A model generated the notes under the pieces. It saw only the letters and a list, made by a program, of their open reading frames with translations, did not search any database and had not been told where the DNA came from. A program made the position numbers and the translations under genes. A DNA stretch of 64,000 nt from Flavobacteriales bacterium (GTDB lineage Bacteria; Bacteroidota; Bacteroidia; Flavobacteriales_F; PHOS-HE28), in assembly GCA_016704485.1 (NCBI GenBank), contig JADJAA010000001.1, positions 806,001 through 870,000 of the forward strand. The letters are read 5' to 3'. This document shows, piece after piece, positions 16,917 to 26,194 of the stretch. Every line of letters starts with the position of its first letter. Position 1 is the first letter of the stretch.

Positions 16917-16950
16917 CGTCCGGCACCCGTGGAACACCGGAGCCGGACGC
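16917..16950. terminator. Possible hairpin downstream of the LamG gene
   Basis: GCGTCCGGC (16917-16925) pairs exactly with GCCGGACGC (16942-16950). It lies just past the stop of the minus gene at 16967, so it could end its transcript, but no T-run follows. Confidence 0.35.
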
Positions 16951-16966
16951 CTAGGAAGCAGTGCGA

Positions 16967-17962
16967 TCAATGCAGGCCTTCTACCACGAAGCGGGCAGCG
17001 CGCACCATGCCGGCAGCATCCACGCGGGCCACGTAGGCTCCGGCCGCCAAGGGCCGCAGGTCGATCACGGCCGTACCCGTGGTCGTGCTGTTAAGTACAA
17101 TGCGACCGAGGTCATCCATGATGGTGACATCCGCACGGCCCGAGCTTGGGAACTCCACTACCAATTGGCCACTGCCGTTGGTGTACACGCGGATGGGATC
17201 GGCGGGGGACAATTGCTCCACCGGGACCAGGCTGCAGCAATTGTTCGTCCAATTGGGATCCGAGGCATCAGTGACATTGGAGGTGCCGGTGAAGCCGCTC
17301 GACGTTCCGGTGAGGTCCGTGATGTTCTGGCCGTTGTCGTTCATGGGCCAGTAGCCTGTGAGGCCGCTGGAGTTCGCGGGTACGCTCACATTCATGCTGC
17401 CTTGGATCTCCGCCCCCGTGCGTGCATAGTTCCAAATGCGCAGCTCGGAGATGTTGCCTTTGAAAGGGTAGCTATCCGAGGCGTCACTACCGATCGATGC
17501 GGTTGCCGCGCTTGTGGCGGCCGTTGGTGTTCCATCAATGATGCGGTTTCCTATGGGGCTGCCGTCGGCGTAGAAATAAAGCGTCCCTGCTTGTCGCGTG
17601 ATGGCCACGTGGTGGCACGAGCCGTCGAGCAGGCTGCCGTTGAAGGTACCGTTGTCGATCACCAAGTAGTTGACGCCGTTGAACTGCAAGCAAAGCATCT
17701 TGTAGTTGGCACCACCCCAAGGGCCATGGAAAAAGAGCATGAAACCGAAGCCGTCCACGCGGTTGGAGAACAGGTAGGCATGGTTGAGTTGCTCTGCTTC
17801 CACTCCATTGATCCAAGCCTCCACCGTGAAATCACCCATGCCGATGGCATTCAGCTGCGTGTTGGGTACTTGCCCCTGATCGTCGATCCCATCGAACGTC
17901 AGGCACTGGGCATGGATCAGGGTGGTGACGAACAGGGAAACGATGAGTAGTGTACTTCGCAT
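16967..17962 (-). CDS. Secreted LamG-domain protein with T9SS sorting domain
   Basis: About 331 aa from the ATG at 17962, which opens a signal peptide (MRSTLLIVSLFVTTLIHAQ). Residues about 20-225 are a concanavalin-A-like LamG domain: CLTFDGIDDQGQVPNTQLN, FTVEAWIN, HHVAITR, LYFYADGSPIGN, GNISELRIWNYART. The C-terminal 80 residues are a T9SS type A sorting domain (ADVTIMDDLGRIVL, GAYVARVDA). It probably binds glycans or surfaces. The 275-bp region upstream of the stop holds the hairpin listed separately. Confidence 0.87.
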   Translation of the reverse strand: MRSTLLIVSLFVTTLIHAQCLTFDGIDDQGQVPNTQLNAIGMGDFTVEAWINGVEAEQLNHAYLFSNRVDGFGFMLFFHGPWGGANYKMLCLQFNGVNYLVIDNGTFNGSLLDGSCHHVAITRQAGTLYFYADGSPIGNRIIDGTPTAATSAATASIGSDASDSYPFKGNISELRIWNYARTGAEIQGSMNVSVPANSSGLTGYWPMNDNGQNITDLTGTSSGFTGTSNVTDASDPNWTNNCCSLVPVEQLSPADPIRVYTNGSGQLVVEFPSSGRADVTIMDDLGRIVLNSTTTGTAVIDLRPLAAGAYVARVDAAGMVRAARFVVEGLH

Positions 17963-18266
17963 GGTTGGATCTCTTTTGAAGAAAGACGGGTACAAAATTA
18001 AAGGGTCGTTGCCCCCAAGGAATGGGTCGGTCAGAATTATTTGTGTCCTCTGGGTCATCTGTGGAAAGCATCGGCGGCAGCCGAAAAGTGATCATCGTTC
18101 ACCGGACCTGACCCGCCTCCCCGATCACGCCCATTATCGTCCTGCTCCTTCATTGCCCAACGACCGTATCTGAGGTCCTGTTGCTGGTACCAGGATGAAG
18201 CTTGTAGGTCCGTACGCAGTTGTAGGTAGCAATGAACGGATCCTCATCTTTGGTGTACCGTTCCCG
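17963..18266. other. Divergent intergenic region, nothing recognised
   Basis: About 300 bp between the LamG gene and the secreted protein at 18267. It must hold both promoters, but I see no clean TAnnTTTG element, hairpin or small gene. Confidence 0.4.
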
Positions 18267-19253
18267 ATGCGCACACTCACCTTCATCCTCTTGTTCGTTG
18301 CCGCCGGATCGGTTGCGCAACCCGGGATGCCGCGCTTCACCTTCACGCTTGCAACGCATGCTGCGCCGCTCCGCCCGTTCACGCAGGAACATCGTGTGGA
18401 ACATCACTACCAGGAGTTGCTGCCGTATGTGGGGGTGCACCGCTCGTATGCAGGACCAGCGGTGATCGTTCCCTTGAAAGGCGGATCGCTATTCACGGAT
18501 CCAAAGGCGCCATGGCTCGTCTATGCTCCGGTGGAAGGCGAGCACGTGGAGTCTTACCTACTTGTTATAGCTGTTTCGGATACGATGCGGATCGACCTGC
18601 CGGAACACATGGAGCCGTTGCGGGAACGCGCCTACGAACGTTGGGACCGCGACACGCCGGAAGTGGTCCGCTTCCGAAAGGGGCATTACGCCCTAGAGGA
18701 ACTGCTAAAGGAACCACGATGTACCAAAGCGGCGAACCAGCTGGCACTGCGTTTGATCGCCGCGGAAAAAGCGGCTTACGCCAAGCAACTGAAGGAGCAA
18801 GAGGCCTATTACCGTGCGCAACCGCCACCTGTGCCGCCGCGCACTACGGAACCACCACACACGCCGACACAAGAGGAAATAGAAAGCGAGATCGCGCAAC
18901 GGCCCGGGATGATCGAAGTGAACGTGGACAGTGTTGTTGACGGCAACGTGTGGGTGCGCATCAGCGGACGCGTGATGCTGAACGGCAGTTGCGCCAGCGG
19001 GATGCCGCTCTATGGCGTGGAGCTGCGCACCGATACCAGCTGGGTGGAGCGCATTCCCTTCGAGCTGATACAGATGGACTGTGGCATGCCGTGGGCGGAC
19101 TGGACGGACCACCCCGTAATGATCCCACTAGCATGGTGGGTGCGTGCGAACTCCCGCGAAGGACAGGGCGAACTGGTGCCGGGGAATTATCGCTTGGTGT
19201 TCATGGGCGCCAACATGGAGCGCATGCCGACACAGCCCTTCCGGATAGACTGA
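18267..19253 (+). CDS. Secreted protein of unknown function
   Basis: 328 aa from the ATG at 18267, chosen because it starts a signal peptide (MRTLTFILLFVAAGSVAQ). No family recognised. The middle (about residues 160-220) is charged and helical, with a Pro-rich stretch PPPVPPRTTEPPHTPT before a C-terminal beta domain (GNVWVRISGRVMLNG, GELVPGNYRLVFMG). There is no T9SS sorting domain, so it is likely periplasmic. Confidence 0.72.
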   Translation: MRTLTFILLFVAAGSVAQPGMPRFTFTLATHAAPLRPFTQEHRVEHHYQELLPYVGVHRSYAGPAVIVPLKGGSLFTDPKAPWLVYAPVEGEHVESYLLVIAVSDTMRIDLPEHMEPLRERAYERWDRDTPEVVRFRKGHYALEELLKEPRCTKAANQLALRLIAAEKAAYAKQLKEQEAYYRAQPPPVPPRTTEPPHTPTQEEIESEIAQRPGMIEVNVDSVVDGNVWVRISGRVMLNGSCASGMPLYGVELRTDTSWVERIPFELIQMDCGMPWADWTDHPVMIPLAWWVRANSREGQGELVPGNYRLVFMGANMERMPTQPFRID

Positions 19254-19305
19254 TGCTTTGCAGCGCCATCACTTGATCAACAACATACGCTGTACGCGTA
19301 ATGCA

Positions 19306-20511
19306 TCAGCGCGTCAACACCACCTTTCCACTGGCCAACGTACTACCCTTCACCGCGCAGCGCCATACGTAGTTGCCTGCAGCCACGTCTCCTACTTCCA
19401 TGCGCGCATGGGTGCGTGCCGCTGTGCTGTACACCATGTTGCCGCTTACATCGCGCAGTTCGAAACGCGTGCCTTCGGGTAACGCTTTTTCGGCATCCAC
19501 AACCAGCCAATCCGTTGCGGGTGATGGGTGCACTGTGAGTCCCGTGTTTTCATGAACACTGGCCGAGATCCCCGTAGTGGCGGACCTCCAGCGAAGTACT
19601 TGCCCGCCGCCGCCCACTACGATGGCGGTGGTATCATCCAACATGTCCACCGCGTAATTATCCTCCGTGGATCCGGGCAACGCCTCGTCCGACCAATCGA
19701 TGCCGTTGTAGGTGTGAAGGATGGCGCCAAGCGTACCCACTGCGATCCCCTGTTGGGAGGTCGTGAAGTCTATGCCATACACGTTCATGGATCCGCCCGG
19801 AACCACTTCACTCCAGGAGACGCCGCCATCCACCGTGTGGAGGAAGGCCGGGAGGTACCAGCCACCAACGTAGCCATTATCCACGTCCAGGAAATGCAGG
19901 CCTTCCAAGTTGGTGAGGCTGCTCATCGGCTGTATCGGCAGTGCGCTCCAATTCGCGCCGCCATCGGTGGTCTTCAGCACTTCCCAACTGTAGCTGTACT
20001 GCACCGCATAGCCCGTATCCGCACTGGGGAATTGAATGGCGGAAACGGGTATCTCCGCACCGCTGAACACAACGTCCCACGTTGCGCCACCATCCAGCGT
20101 GCGCAACAACGCACCCGTGCCGAACCAGCCGCCACCACAGAAACCGACCTGCGCGGAAACGAAAGTGATGCACCGCCACGGCTCCTGCAACGGTGTTACC
20201 ACCGCATCCCAAGAACCGCCTCCATCAACCGTATGGAACAGCCCACTATCACCCGCCGCAAAACCGTTGAGCGCATCGTGGAAATACACATCGTGCAGAT
20301 CGCCACTGTTAGGGAAAGGCATGGCAGCCCAACTCAACCCACGGTCCGTAGAGCGGATCACCGTGCCGTAATACCCCACCGCATACCCCGTGTCATTCAC
20401 GAACTGCACAGCATAGAGCGGCTGGGTTGTAGGGCTTGTGCGCTGCGTCCATTGCGCATTGGTGCTGAAGTAGCAAAGTAGGAGGATGCAGAGGGAGAGG
20501 GTGCGGGGCAT
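19306..20511 (-). CDS. Secreted YCF48/BNR-repeat protein with T9SS sorting domain
   Basis: 401 aa from the ATG at 20511 (MPRTLSLCILLLCYFSTNAQ signal peptide). It consists of about six beta-propeller repeats of the YCF48/photosystem-II-assembly type: D-x-G-Y-A-V-G then [HR]-T-x-D-G-G-x-S/T-W (for example GTVIRSTDRGLSW, LLRTLDGGATWDVV, FLHTVDGGVSWSEV). A T9SS type A sorting domain ends it (FELRDVSGNMVYST, GNYVWRCAV). Such proteins are common Bacteroidota surface proteins of unknown ligand. It is the left neighbour of the defence island. Confidence 0.87.
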   Translation of the reverse strand: MPRTLSLCILLLCYFSTNAQWTQRTSPTTQPLYAVQFVNDTGYAVGYYGTVIRSTDRGLSWAAMPFPNSGDLHDVYFHDALNGFAAGDSGLFHTVDGGGSWDAVVTPLQEPWRCITFVSAQVGFCGGGWFGTGALLRTLDGGATWDVVFSGAEIPVSAIQFPSADTGYAVQYSYSWEVLKTTDGGANWSALPIQPMSSLTNLEGLHFLDVDNGYVGGWYLPAFLHTVDGGVSWSEVVPGGSMNVYGIDFTTSQQGIAVGTLGAILHTYNGIDWSDEALPGSTEDNYAVDMLDDTTAIVVGGGGQVLRWRSATTGISASVHENTGLTVHPSPATDWLVVDAEKALPEGTRFELRDVSGNMVYSTAARTHARMEVGDVAAGNYVWRCAVKGSTLASGKVVLTR

Positions 20512-20972
20512 TTTGAAGTTGTTGGTGGCAAAGTAAGTATGGGGTGAATGTTGGACGTGGTGTGGTGGGGTTTTTGCTGCTTTGGGGGTTTGGTGAGCTG
20601 GGTCTAAAGTGAGTCCGCTGGCTATGGTTCGCTCGAGTATCTGGCAGTACTCCAGTTTTCTTTTCACAAGGAGCTACGCGAGAAATCCTTTATGTCTCGC
20701 TGGGCGGCATTCCTGACAATACACTCAATACCAAGACGCGATTAAGCAAAAGAACGGCTGCAATTAACACCTGTTTTTCTAAACGACCCAAGCCTTGTTT
20801 GACCACGAAAAAGAAGATCCACGGTGATTCTTTCAGTAACACGAATATTCGCCCATCTTTGGTACCGAACAATACAACTCATTTTTTTGCAAACTGAGGA
20901 ACATGATCGAAACTCCTTCGAACAACACTTGCTCAAACAAATTGGAACGTTAACCCAAACAGATTTGGTTGC
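20512..20972. other. Left edge of the defence island, AT-rich toward the helicase
   Basis: About 460 bp. The first 110 bp are G/T-rich; the rest is clearly more AT-rich than the flanking housekeeping sequence and leads into the PLD-helicase operon. I recognise no tRNA, attachment site or integrase. The compositional change is consistent with a transfer boundary, but no direct repeat was identified. Confidence 0.4.
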
Positions 20973-23213
20973 ATGTTGAATAAGAACAAATGGGCTGAAA
21001 ACCTTTCTTATCGGACTGGAACAGCCCATGAACCATTGGAGTTCTATTTGACGGCGTTGTCCAATAGTATTCGTTTGGACCTCCTTTTGGGCTATTTCAG
21101 CTCTTCTGCTATCAACGTCCTAGCCTTGGGCTTCGCCAAGTTCTTGCATTCCGGAGGCACTTTGCGGGTGGTCGCTAACAACATACTCTCCCCGGCAGAC
21201 AAACAAGCCATTGAGATCGGGCAAGGTGGAGAGCTACCGGATGACGTTTTGGACCTCAGCGATATTCGAACGCTAAGAAACACTCTTGATGAAACAGGAC
21301 GACATTTCTTTGAATGTTTTGCATGGCTGGTCGCTCAGAGGCGTATCCAGTTCGTTATTGTAAAGCCGAAGGAACTGCGAGGCATCGCTCATTACAAATC
21401 GGGTGTTTTCTCGGATGGGCTGAACGAGGTTGGATTTAAGGCATCGTGCAATTTCACGGCATTTGGAATGCTTGAGAATCTAGAGGAGCTGGATGCTTTT
21501 CTTTCGTGGGAGAACGGTCGATCATCTGCTTTCCTTAAAAATCAAAGTGAGTACTTCGAGAAGATGCTTAACGGGGATAGTGACGTTGTCGAATACGTTC
21601 CGATCCACGACGTGCAGGTCGCCATCCTGCGCGAATTCGGAAACAAGGACTTGAATGAGCTGCTTAGCAATGAACGCGACCTGCTTTCCAAGCGTGAGCG
21701 GATGTCCAATACACCTACGCTTAAGCGTCTTGTGCGCAAGTTGGAAGAAGATGTGGACGAATTGACATCTCGACCGCGCTTCCCATATCCATCAGGTCCA
21801 AGACAATATCAAATAGATGCGTATCAGAATTGGGTAGCTAATGACCATGGAGGAATCTTCGCGATGGCGACCGGCACCGGGAAGACCATTACATCATTGA
21901 ATTGCTTGTTGCAAGAAGCAAGCAGGGACCCCAATGGCACCTATCATGCACTCATCTTGGTACCGACCATCACATTGGTGAACCAGTGGGAAGATGAAGC
22001 TCGGAGTTTCAACTTTCAGGAAGTTATCAAAGTTTCCTCCAAGGAACAGTGGGAAAAGCGACTGGCTACAACCCTTTCTGACGCTCGGCGCATTCCCACG
22101 TCGTTTTTGATCATTAGCACATATGCTTCATTCGTAAAGGCGCGCTTTCTGAAGTACGTCAAGCAACTTCCTCAAGACACGCTGTTCATAGCCGACGAGG
22201 CGCATAACGTCGGGTCGGCCTCAGTCCTGAACAAGCTTGCGACGATCCCTACTCGGAAACGCATCGGGCTGTCAGCGACACCAAAGCGCATCTATGATCC
22301 CGAAGGAAGTGAAGCGATGGAGGCTTTCTTCGGTGACAAGGAACCCTATACCTACAGCTTCTCGATGGAGCGCGCTATAGAAGAAGGGATCTTGTGCAAA
22401 TACTATTACTACCCGCATATTGTTAATTTGGACAGTGATGAGCTGATAGAGTATGTAGAGATCTCCAAAAAACTATCGAAGCTGGCGGGGATGAACCAGG
22501 CTGCGGGGGACAAGGGTGACATCATTGAGCGCTTACTTCTAAAACGCAAACAGATCATTCACAAGGCCAAGTTCAAGATGGACTCGGCAAAGGAGATATT
22601 GGAGGAGCGTTTCCGCAAGGACGGTAACCTCAGTTACACGTTCATCTATGTTCCTGAGGGCAATCGATTGGAGAAGACAACTGATGACGATACCGGCGAT
22701 GAAAGTGTGGAAGAGGTGAGGATCATCGATCAGTATACCCGCATGGTTGGTAGCATTAGCAGTAATATCATGGTGAATAAATTCGTGAGCTCGATGCCGA
22801 ACCGCGATGCGGTGCTCGATCAATTTCGCGACGGTGATATCCAAGTCATCGCCTCAATGAAATGCTTGGATGAGGGCGTGGACATCCCACGCGCCCAGCA
22901 CGCGATCTTCTGTTCAAGTACGGGTAACCCCCGCCAATTCATCCAGAGAAGAGGCAGAATATTAAGGAGGCACCCTGAGAAGTATCAGGCCGTGATCCAT
23001 GACCTGGTCGTAATCCCGGATCTGACGCTTTCAACAAAAGCCTCGGAGACATACTCAGTTGAACGAAGTATGGTGCAGAAGGAATTGGAACGCGTTATGT
23101 ACTTTGCATCGCTTTCTATGAACCCATACGATACCGAAGCCGTGTTCGAAGAGATCTGCAAGCATTACGATCTAAGTATTTACACGATCCATCAGCAACT
23201 CAAGGACTCATGA
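20973..23213 (+). CDS. PLD-domain superfamily 2 helicase, phosphorothioation-linked restriction module
   Basis: 746 aa. Residues about 1-200 are a phospholipase-D-like domain (LDLLLGYFSSSAINVLA, GGTLRVVANN, IAHYKSGVFSDG with the H-x-K pair). A helicase core follows: Walker A GTGKT at 301-305, DEAH at 408-411, and motif VI QFIQRRGRILRR near 660. Such PLD-SF2 fusions load on or cut DNA in defence systems. Its stop overlaps the next start (ATGA at 23210-23213), opening a four-gene operon with an SMC-like ATPase. Convergent to it lies an sspBCD-like operon, so it probably belongs to the restriction arm of a phosphorothioation system (SspFGH-like). That match is from memory of the architecture and needs a profile search. 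Confidence 0.82.
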   Translation: MLNKNKWAENLSYRTGTAHEPLEFYLTALSNSIRLDLLLGYFSSSAINVLALGFAKFLHSGGTLRVVANNILSPADKQAIEIGQGGELPDDVLDLSDIRTLRNTLDETGRHFFECFAWLVAQRRIQFVIVKPKELRGIAHYKSGVFSDGLNEVGFKASCNFTAFGMLENLEELDAFLSWENGRSSAFLKNQSEYFEKMLNGDSDVVEYVPIHDVQVAILREFGNKDLNELLSNERDLLSKRERMSNTPTLKRLVRKLEEDVDELTSRPRFPYPSGPRQYQIDAYQNWVANDHGGIFAMATGTGKTITSLNCLLQEASRDPNGTYHALILVPTITLVNQWEDEARSFNFQEVIKVSSKEQWEKRLATTLSDARRIPTSFLIISTYASFVKARFLKYVKQLPQDTLFIADEAHNVGSASVLNKLATIPTRKRIGLSATPKRIYDPEGSEAMEAFFGDKEPYTYSFSMERAIEEGILCKYYYYPHIVNLDSDELIEYVEISKKLSKLAGMNQAAGDKGDIIERLLLKRKQIIHKAKFKMDSAKEILEERFRKDGNLSYTFIYVPEGNRLEKTTDDDTGDESVEEVRIIDQYTRMVGSISSNIMVNKFVSSMPNRDAVLDQFRDGDIQVIASMKCLDEGVDIPRAQHAIFCSSTGNPRQFIQRRGRILRRHPEKYQAVIHDLVVIPDLTLSTKASETYSVERSMVQKELERVMYFASLSMNPYDTEAVFEEICKHYDLSIYTIHQQLKDS

Positions 23214-23428
23214 AGGAAGAAATGCTAAAGACATTCTTAACGGATGACCTTTTCGTTGAGCAAGGTTATCTAAGGCCCGGAGAGGCTGAGAATTACAAAT
23301 GGCGTGATCCAAGGAAGGTCAAATTGATCGAGGTTCTGAAGCTTGCCATCGAAGGTGAGCTGTCTTCGAATGAGACTGAACGCATCACGGAACGTAAGAT
23401 AAATCTGTCCTTGAACATCAACACATGA
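23210..23428 (+). CDS. Small protein between helicase and SMC-like gene
   Basis: 72 aa, acidic and helical (MKEEMLKTFLTDDLFVE, KVKLIEVLKLAIEGELSS). It overlaps both neighbours by 4 bp (ATGA at 23210-23213 and at 23425-23428), so it is almost certainly translated in stoichiometry with them. No family recognised. It could be an adaptor between the helicase and the ATPase. Confidence 0.8.
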   Translation: MKEEMLKTFLTDDLFVEQGYLRPGEAENYKWRDPRKVKLIEVLKLAIEGELSSNETERITERKINLSLNINT

Positions 23429-25608
23429 TACTGAAGAGTATTGAGCTGCGGGACTTCATGTGCTATGCAGGGTCCAATAAGATGGTTTTTGCCGATGGCA
23501 TCAATCTGATCATCGGAGACAATGGTTATGGCAAGTCCAAATTGTTCGACGCGTTCCATTGGGTAATGTATGACGAGTGCTTCGATTCAAGTCTGAAAAA
23601 ATTCTCTGGTACACGGTTCATGAAGAAGCAGATCGTCTCTGACAAAGCGATCCACGATACCGAAGAGGGTATGGTAACTGCCTCAGTAATGCTCATCTTC
23701 CATAATGAACGTGAGCATGAATACCAACTTGAGCGTCGTTACAGTGTCCACAAGAGAAGCGACGAGGTCAAAGAACAGGAGGGTAGTGAATTGATCATCC
23801 GACGAAAGGATATGTCTATTCTCACTGCTAGTATCATTAATGACCCGGAAGAGATAGAGCGCATTAAAGCTTCGGTACTACCTGCCAATATCAAACCTTA
23901 CATGTGGTTCCAGGGTGAGCAAGTTGAGTCTATTATTGATTTCAACAAGGACGCATCGCTTACTCAAGCAATAAATGTGCTTTCGAACATCGCCCGCTAT
24001 GATAATCTCGTTGGTCTCTCTGAATCGCTGAAAGAGGACGCAGACAAGGAGTACAACAAAAAGATTCGAGAGCAGAGCAAGGATAGGGAGCAAAGCGAAG
24101 AACTTGAGTTAAAGCGTCGACAGTTACTGGAAAAAATCGAAGCCTATAGTCTGCAAGAATTAAAGTTGAAGGACAATCTTGCAGAAGCGGAGGAGCGCTC
24201 GGAAGCTTTGATCCAACGTGTGGCAGCGGCTGAGCAGATCCGCGAACTTGAAGGCAAACGCGAGCAGGCCATTGCCAATTTGGAACAAGTAAATGAGGAC
24301 CTCAACGAGGAGTTGATGTTCTACCACAAGCGAATGTTCACCAGCAAATGGGTGTTGAAGGGGACCGAGCCACTTTTTGCATCGTACAGCATTAAATACG
24401 GTGCTTATGACAAAAAGAAACTTGAACTGCGAGCAGAGTTACAGGTCAGGTTGGAGCAAGAGACCCAACTTAAGCGAAAGATGCAGACCAGACTACCAAT
24501 AGATGTTCCTGAGCCCATACACGTGGAGCGCATGTTGGAAGCGGAACGCTGTTTGGTTTGCGATCGGGTAGCAGAGAGGGGAAGCGAAGCATGGAATAAG
24601 ATCAAAGAACTTTTGGACCGGACGCACGATGAGAACAAGGCCCTTGAAGAAGAAGCGCATACTGTCCATGATTTCAGTCCCGACTTAAAACGTTTGTATA
24701 ATAATGGCCTCGCCCTGGCGCCTAGTGTGCAAGGGGTTGATCGTGACATTGCCAATACCCGTAAGCAGATCAAGAAGTATGAAACGCGCCGGAAGGTCAT
24801 CAGTCAGGATCTTGATAAGCTAGCGGCCAGTATTCAGGAATTGATCTCAAACTCAGCCTTGGACATCAACGCGGCAAAGAACCTGCTGCACGACTATACA
24901 GCACAGAGCGAAAATGTGCGCAGGTTCGATAGGGAAGCAGGGAATCTTGGACACGACATTGCTTCACTGAAAGAGGCGCGCGACAAGATCAATGAGCAAC
25001 TACAAGCACTTGTAACGGGTGAACTACCTGCTTATTTGGAAGAAAAGGTCAAGGTCCTCACTGAGTTCCATATGGTTACACACTCAACGCGGGATCGTGT
25101 TTTTAAGCAGTTGGTGAGCGAGTTAGAGAAGGAGGCGAACACGCATTACGCGGATATGACCAAGGGAAACCTATCAGCAAGAGGCATTATTCACTTGAAA
25201 GAACTTGCTAATGGCAACTATATGCCGGAGTTGGTAGATGATCAAGGCAACGCACTTTTGAATTTGAATACTGGTAATATCATTCTAATAAAGCTAGCCA
25301 CCATCATGGCCATTATCTCTGCGCGGCAAGGGACACGGGCCACGGACCTCTACACGCTCATCACAGATGCACCTATGTCAGTATTCGGCGAGGATTACAC
25401 CTTGGGATTCTGTAGAACTGTGAGTAAGGTCTATAGGCAAAGTATCATCATGAGCAAAGAGTTCTACAAGAACATTGCGTTGCGCGATCAGTTGTTCAAT
25501 GACCCCGAAATAAAGCTTGGCAAAGTGTACGAGATCACCCCATCGATCCCGGAAGCCGAGCGAGCTAACCGGAATTCGTTGGCCACGATAATCAAAGCCT
25601 TGAATTGA
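23425..25608 (+). CDS. SMC/RecF-like ATPase (DndD-like) of the defence operon
   Basis: 727 aa. Walker A GDNGYGKSK near residues 31-39, then a long coiled coil (about 190-300 and 420-540) interrupted at C376-x-x-C379, a single zinc-hook-like CxxC. The C-terminal head has LITDAPMS as the Walker B region. The overall plan matches DndD and other Rad50-like defence ATPases. It overlaps the 72-aa gene by 4 bp and is 1 bp from the 163-aa gene after it. Likely role: ATP-driven DNA loading or conformational gating of the helicase-nuclease partner. Confidence 0.85.
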   Translation: MILKSIELRDFMCYAGSNKMVFADGINLIIGDNGYGKSKLFDAFHWVMYDECFDSSLKKFSGTRFMKKQIVSDKAIHDTEEGMVTASVMLIFHNEREHEYQLERRYSVHKRSDEVKEQEGSELIIRRKDMSILTASIINDPEEIERIKASVLPANIKPYMWFQGEQVESIIDFNKDASLTQAINVLSNIARYDNLVGLSESLKEDADKEYNKKIREQSKDREQSEELELKRRQLLEKIEAYSLQELKLKDNLAEAEERSEALIQRVAAAEQIRELEGKREQAIANLEQVNEDLNEELMFYHKRMFTSKWVLKGTEPLFASYSIKYGAYDKKKLELRAELQVRLEQETQLKRKMQTRLPIDVPEPIHVERMLEAERCLVCDRVAERGSEAWNKIKELLDRTHDENKALEEEAHTVHDFSPDLKRLYNNGLALAPSVQGVDRDIANTRKQIKKYETRRKVISQDLDKLAASIQELISNSALDINAAKNLLHDYTAQSENVRRFDREAGNLGHDIASLKEARDKINEQLQALVTGELPAYLEEKVKVLTEFHMVTHSTRDRVFKQLVSELEKEANTHYADMTKGNLSARGIIHLKELANGNYMPELVDDQGNALLNLNTGNIILIKLATIMAIISARQGTRATDLYTLITDAPMSVFGEDYTLGFCRTVSKVYRQSIIMSKEFYKNIALRDQLFNDPEIKLGKVYEITPSIPEAERANRNSLATIIKALN

Positions 25609-25609
25609 T

Positions 25610-26101
25610 ATGGAATTTTTAGCGCGCATCAAAGAACGGGCACCGGAGTACGATGCTCAGTACGCTCAAATGATCCTGGATTACACCATCGAACAAGGTG
25701 GTAAGATGGGTACGCAAACCGAGGAGGCAAAGTGGAAACAAGGCAAGTACTTCTCCACCCGTTACGAGATCTATATGTACGCTGCGTTACTTGGTCTTAA
25801 AAAGGACTATAGCATTCCTATTGCGAGAGGGACCGATAAGAAGAAGTTCATTGAAATAAAATCTTGGCAGCCCAGCGAAGTGGCGGACTACATCATCATG
25901 GCATTATTGGCCAAGTCCGACTTAGACCTCAATGAATTAGAACACATGGAGGAGAAGGAGGTAGAGGACAAGATCACGGAACTACGCAGCTTATTAGAGT
26001 CCTATGCGAATGGAGGGTTCGACATCATTCGTGCAAAGCGAGATGAGGATGCAGCGTTTTTTATGGAGAATGAGAACTGCTTTCTTGACCTTCTTGGCTA
26101 G
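25610..26101 (+). CDS. Hypothetical protein, last gene of the plus-strand defence operon
   Basis: 163 aa, starting 1 bp after the SMC-like gene. It is mainly helical (MILDYTIEQGGKMG, STRYEIYMYAALLGL, VEDKITELRSLLESYANGG) with a central IPIARGTDKKKFIEIKSWQ segment. The size and helical N-terminus recall DndE-like or other small partners in phosphorothioation loci, but I cannot assign a family. It faces the end of the DGQHR gene, with a 93-bp convergent spacer between the two operons. Confidence 0.78.
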   Translation: MEFLARIKERAPEYDAQYAQMILDYTIEQGGKMGTQTEEAKWKQGKYFSTRYEIYMYAALLGLKKDYSIPIARGTDKKKFIEIKSWQPSEVADYIIMALLAKSDLDLNELEHMEEKEVEDKITELRSLLESYANGGFDIIRAKRDEDAAFFMENENCFLDLLG

Positions 26102-26194
26102 AGGAGGTACTCTTAGGTGAAGCTCATTGTCAATTTTTAATTCTGGTTCATCATGCCTTAAAAGGGGGCAGGAGTTGATGCAGGGGGTTGGAGA

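Noticed and set aside
16961..17950. Plus-strand open frame of 329 codons
   Set aside because: It is antisense to the LamG/T9SS gene, which has a signal peptide, domain and sorting domain; the plus frame shows none.
19528..20481. Plus-strand open frame of 317 codons
   Set aside because: It is antisense to the YCF48-repeat T9SS gene and has no recognisable domain.
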